This document shows positions 22,338 to 26,055 of a stretch of 26,055 bases of DNA, one piece after another. The number at the start of each line of letters is the position of its first letter. The first letter of the stretch is position 1. The notes under the pieces are model-generated. The model did no database searches. It was not told where the DNA came from and was given only the letters and a program-made list of their open reading frames with translations. Both the position numbers and the translations under genes were made by a program. Source of the stretch: Hyphochytrium catenoides. Taxonomy: Eukaryota > Sar > Hyphochytriomycetes > Hyphochytriales > Hyphochytriaceae. The DNA lies in assembly GCA_900088475.1 (NCBI GenBank), contig FLMG01003886.1, forward strand, positions 1 through 26,055, given 5' to 3'.

Positions 22338-25300
22338 AGACAATACGCTCCGTTTCTCTACACCATCTCACCATATTCCGCCTAACAGTCATACGAATGG
22401 TTCCATGTCTTCTACTGGCACTCTGTCTCATCTTCTTCAACTGCTGGCGGAAGAACGCTCTCTTATTGTCAAAGTCCAAAAAGGCACGGCAACGAGGCAG
22501 CTTCACGAGAGAAGATAGCGACGAATCCAGTAAGGAGGGGGAGTCTTTGACGAGAAGGTTCAGAAGAACGCGATTGTGCTCCACGAAGGAGAGGAGACGG
22601 CGAATCTCGGGAGAATCTCCGGCTCCTTGCTGCTGTCTCTGTCGTTGTGAGGGCGATGTGGGAGATTCCAAGGACAATTTGCTATGGGGACGAGGAAGAG
22701 AAAGACAGAATGAATGGCTGTCAGGCGTCTATTTTTTTGCCTTAGAAGAACTCACTTCCAAACTTACCCTTTCCCTTCAGGAGAGCGAGGAGCTGACCCA
22801 GCGCCAGCAGGAGAAGAAGCACCAGGAGAGATAGAGGTGGCGGAGGTAGTAACCATCTCAACTATAGGGGCGTCGAGGGTGGATCTACCAGTCTTCCTTT
22901 CTCCCTTCAACTCAATTGACTTGGCCTCTCTAGCGTTGGCCACAAAGAAAGCCTCTACCATGGGCAGGAATCGGTTGACTAGGCCCATTGAGGAGAGAGA
23001 AGACAGCAATGTGGGCTTCTTCTTCTCTGCTTGTGAGGATGAAGATGCAGAAGGTTGTTCCTTGTCCCCCTGAAGCCCTGTGAGATGCATCGCATCGTGT
23101 AGGCAAATCTCCAAACTCTTCCATAGAGGGTCGAGACGTATCTGTGCCAGCAAAGGAAGAACAGGAGCGAAGAGGGATACAGTTAGTTGCTCCTAAGCAT
23201 CGACGGTCAAAGTGGCAGCAAAGGCATGCTTGCATAGTTAAAGACGGGAGACGTGACAGAGAAAGTGGGTCCAAAGACTGACAATGAGCTGTCTCCGGAG
23301 TCACACTTTCTCTTCCCATCCTCTTCTAATGATGTCTCATCTTGTCTCTTCACCTGCTTTTGCTCTCGCTCTCCTGTCCCTCTCTACCTATCTCTATTAC
23401 CTCGGCACAGCAGCCAGCAAACGCCTTGTCTTCTTCAGCGAGGTTGTCTAAAGTCTGCAGTAACGTGAGGAGCTTGAACTCAGACGAGGACGAAGATAGA
23501 GCCACTGAAGTAGGAGGAAGAGAGCTCTTCGCTCCACCTTCTTCACCTGTCAGACAAGCGAATGAAGTGATCTGAGCCACCAAAACTGATTTCAGCGCTA
23601 GCGGAGGACCAAATGACCATCATGTCAGAAGCGCGGGTTGGAGATGGTGCTAGGGAACAGGCGTGGTGAGAGGCGAGAGGCAAGAGGCAGAAAGGCACCG
23701 CGAGAACAGTGCTAAAGGTGAAATGACCGCGTAGGGGTGCGCCCAAATAGCAATAGACGCCTTCCTTACCTAGGATAACTTTCCTGCTCTTTTCAACCTC
23801 CTCCATCTCCCCTTTCGCAGTGCTCTGCCGCATAATCTGTTGCTGGCGACCCTTAAGCCTGTCTTTCAGACTTCGTAAACTTGCCTCTGCTTTGGTCGCG
23901 AAGACCTTGGCCTCCTATTTATGAAACATCATGATGCACAGAGGATCAACAGTCTTTTAAGGTAGGAGCTAGAAGAGAAAGAGTAACTGGCCTCAAGATG
24001 ATAACTCAGAGGAGGACGGTGAGATAAGAAGTATGCGTCAGGGAGAGAGTCAATAGTAGGATGCCAGCTTCTGAGAAGAGAGTTAGGTCTTCTATCCCCT
24101 GCGTACCTCCACAATGTATGTCAGAAAGAGACCCTTGTTACTTTCTATCAAGGCCAGACGGGAGATGATAACGCTAGCGCGAGAGAGAATGCCTTCCGTA
24201 CAAATATCCAGCGTTAGAAGACCGACCAACTCCCTGACCCGTGAAGGGGACAGTCCAGGGCGGGGGATTGGCACCCACTGCTCCTCCTCTCCCTCCTTCT
24301 TCTCCTCGGAATTGGAAGCACTTGGTTGATGCTCCCCTCCTTCCACTTGCATCGGAGTTGACTCTTCTTCCCCTTCTTTTTCCTCCTGCCCCTCTTCTTT
24401 CTTTTCCTCAGCTTCCTCCTACACATTTTGGACACGAGAAAGGGTTAAAGTGGGAGAGAGAGGAAATAGGAAGTGCTAAGTGAGTCCCAACCCACCGTCC
24501 TAAAGAGACAGCTAATTATCTGTCCCTGTGTATAGATGGAGATGGACAAGGTCAATTAAGGAAAGTCAGAAAAAGGGAAAGGCACAGACGGGGAGAAGGA
24601 GGAAAGTACAAAGAGAAGAGGATCTAACCATGGGTTTCATCTTCTTCTTTTGGGCCAGCTTGGAAAGCGGCGCCACGATCATCTCTAGTAGCTGCATCAG
24701 CCGATCCATGTTAGGATAACTCAGACAGATCAAAGGCTCATGCACCAGAGCAATTAGCTTCTCAAACTCTGCTCCCTCGCCCTCTGTCTCAGTAATCTCC
24801 AGCTTTCCTTCCTCTTCCTTGTGGGCCAAGCGAAGAGAGGAGGGCCGGAGAAAGAAGTAGGGCGTGTTGCTGCTGTGACGGAGAAGATGCGCCAATAGGT
24901 CTAGCACTCTTCTAACTATAACACCAGGAGCTCCCGCTCCTCCAGTAGATTCCGAGAGATCCAGCCCTTCCGGTAACGAAGAGCCAATTGGAGAAGACTT
25001 TCCTATTGCAAAATGAGTGAGAAGAGTACTTAGAAGAAGAGAGATAGAGGACAACCGTGCTTAAGGAACAAGCTAGATGCGTAAAGATGCGTAACTATGC
25101 GGCTATCGTACGGAGAGAAGACACGCGAGAAGCGGATTTTAAGTGATCAAAACAGACCCCAGGTGCATGCGACATATAGGCGAGAAGAGCCCAAGAGGAG
25201 GGTGCCAGAGAGAGAGCGAGAGAGACCGCAGAAGGAGTTTCTCCATTACCTTTTTTCTCCCGTCCTCTTTTCGTTTCCAGCAGGACCGCAAGAAGCCTAC

Positions 25301-26048
25301 CTAGGATAAACTCTCTATTTTTGCTATGGGCACATAGATTGTGCAAGAGGCGTTGGTACACGCGGGAGCGCACGGGAGACGGGAGAAAGAGCAGAGATAG
25401 TAAGAAGTGTCCCTCTTTCGGATCTCTGAAGCCTAAAAGTTTGCTATAAGCCACAGAGTCTCTGTCTTTCTCCAGTAACATTTCTCCCAGGTGGGATTCC
25501 TTTTTCCTCTGTCGCGCAGCTTCAGCTTCTGGCAATTCAGAAAGTTGGTCAGTCACAGTGAAGGACGGAGCTGCTCAGAGGAGGCGCCATGCATAAGATA
25601 ACGCGACAACAGGAAGCAACACGGTCCGGTACTCTCGCTCTCATTTTCACTCTGAATTCCCAGCTTCTGCCCCCAGTCTGGGTCGACGCCTAACACCATA
25701 TCCTTTTCCTGAGAAGCGAAAGAAGAGCATACCTTCTGCCTGGGCTGCCTGCGTCCTCCCTTCTCCTGCTCTCCCCCCCTGCAACAGGGCAGCAGGAATA
25801 GAACCCGTTCCAAAGTGAGAAGAGACCGCTCTCTCTCTGAGAAGTTGTGCCTCTGCCTGTATATTAGCGGGAAGGGAAGAGAGGAAGGCTTCATCGACCG
25901 AAAGAAGGACCTCCTCCCTCAGGTCTGGAGTAAGCGTAGCAAGGAAGGAGGCATTATCCATATCCTGGGCATGACTAGCGTCAGCAGGTGGCGCTGCTGC
26001 TTGCTCTTCTCTGGCTCTCCTCTCTCGCTCTTGCTGCTCCAAGACCTC
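19546..26048 (-). CDS. HECT E3 ubiquitin ligase, UPL1/UPL2/Tom1/HUWE1 type, C-terminal 1,100 residues
   Basis: This is a very large ligase that takes ubiquitin from an E2 onto its own cysteine and passes it to substrates. Visible exons: 26048-25733, 25528-25250, 25002-24629, 24418-24107, 23914-23770, 23546-23401, 23141-22768, 22681-22372, 22092-21974, 21704-21599, 21302-21057, 20820-20697, 20439-20209, 19925-19808, 19648-19546. Phases agree and the sum is 1,100 codons plus TAA. The first exon is preceded by TGTAG, so coding continues beyond the window. Blocks: [20 protein letters not shown] (about 31-50); [14 protein letters not shown] and [13 protein letters not shown] of the helical UPL region; an acidic stretch starting near 324; [10 protein letters not shown]; and [11 protein letters not shown]-like [14 protein letters not shown] before the HECT domain (about 753-1100). 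HECT landmarks are [50 protein letters not shown] and [16 protein letters not shown], with catalytic Cys 1067 of the visible part. Complete relatives have 3,000-4,000 residues, so most of the gene lies to the right. Confidence 0.93.
21841..21865. repeat. TC tract joined to an alternating CG tract
   Basis: Seven TC units are followed directly by six CG units, inside the HECT-gene intron 21973-21705. Alternating CG is the classic Z-DNA-prone sequence. On the sense (minus) strand this reads CG then GA, so it is purine-rich there, opposite to the usual pyrimidine-rich sense strand of introns in this window. Confidence 0.9.
22286..22340. repeat. GA/TC microsatellite in a HECT-gene intron
   Basis: GA-rich dinucleotide repeats with AAA interruptions lie on the plus strand within the intron 22371-22093. 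On the sense strand this is a long CT tract between the donor and the acceptor that leads into the first HECT-domain exon. Confidence 0.9.
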
Positions 26049-26055
26049 CTACAAT

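Noticed and set aside
22252-22371. Extension of the HECT-gene exon past 22372 into a Leu/Ser-repeat tail
   Set aside because: This is translation of the intronic CT microsatellite. The donor at 22371 leads in phase to the next HECT block starting [13 protein letters not shown].
1-26055. CRISPR arrays, prokaryotic operons, transposons with terminal repeats, viral genes
   Set aside because: No regularly spaced repeats, no transposase or reverse-transcriptase motifs and no long terminal repeats were seen. The intron-exon structure shows eukaryotic nuclear DNA.

Overview
This is nuclear DNA of an intron-rich eukaryote. All of the larger genes but one are broken into short exons joined by canonical GT-AG introns of roughly 54-370 bases, and the products are eukaryote-specific (cohesin, a Sec22 SNARE, a HECT ubiquitin ligase, a Golgi-type nucleotide-sugar transporter). 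The introns are markedly C+T-rich on the sense strand. Compact multi-exon genes in a roughly balanced-GC genome suggest a unicellular alga or protist. A stramenopile is my guess, but nothing in the window proves the lineage. One run of 64 N (15330-15393) shows it is a scaffold with a gap.

The layout is six genes in strictly alternating orientation: ankyrin-repeat protein (+, 5' end outside the window, stop at 987); PX-like/RING-H2 protein (-, 1869-2906, one exon); cohesin subunit SCC3/STAG (+, 5223-13628, 28 exons, about 1,327 residues); Sec22-type R-SNARE (-, 14089-16391, 7 recognised exons, gap inside); nucleotide-sugar transporter (+, 17505-18954, 2 exons); and the C-terminal 1,100 residues of a UPL1/UPL2/Tom1/HUWE1-type HECT E3 ligase (-, 19546-26048, 15 visible exons, 5' end outside the window). 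Neighbours are therefore alternately convergent (881, 460 and 591 bases between stop codons) and divergent (2.3 kb between the RING and cohesin starts, 1.1 kb between the Sec22 and transporter starts).

The genes do not form one pathway. They are housekeeping functions: sister-chromatid cohesion, ER-Golgi vesicle fusion, sugar-nucleotide import into Golgi or ER, and ubiquitin ligation. Sec22 and the transporter share a divergent intergenic region and both act in the secretory pathway, but this may be chance. The two ubiquitin-related proteins (RING and HECT) are not adjacent.

The exon models were built by hand: conserved family blocks were followed across GT-AG junctions with the phase checked at each one. 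The cohesin exons add up to 3,984 bases and the visible HECT exons to 3,303, both exact multiples of three. The main uncertain ground is the 2.3 kb RING-cohesin intergenic region, which holds simple repeats, a strong hairpin and some weak open reading blocks. I found no clear case of an undescribed system. The most unusual points are the PX-like/RING fusion, a C-terminal AT-hook-like motif in the cohesin subunit, and an intron splitting the catalytic cysteine codon of the HECT ligase.
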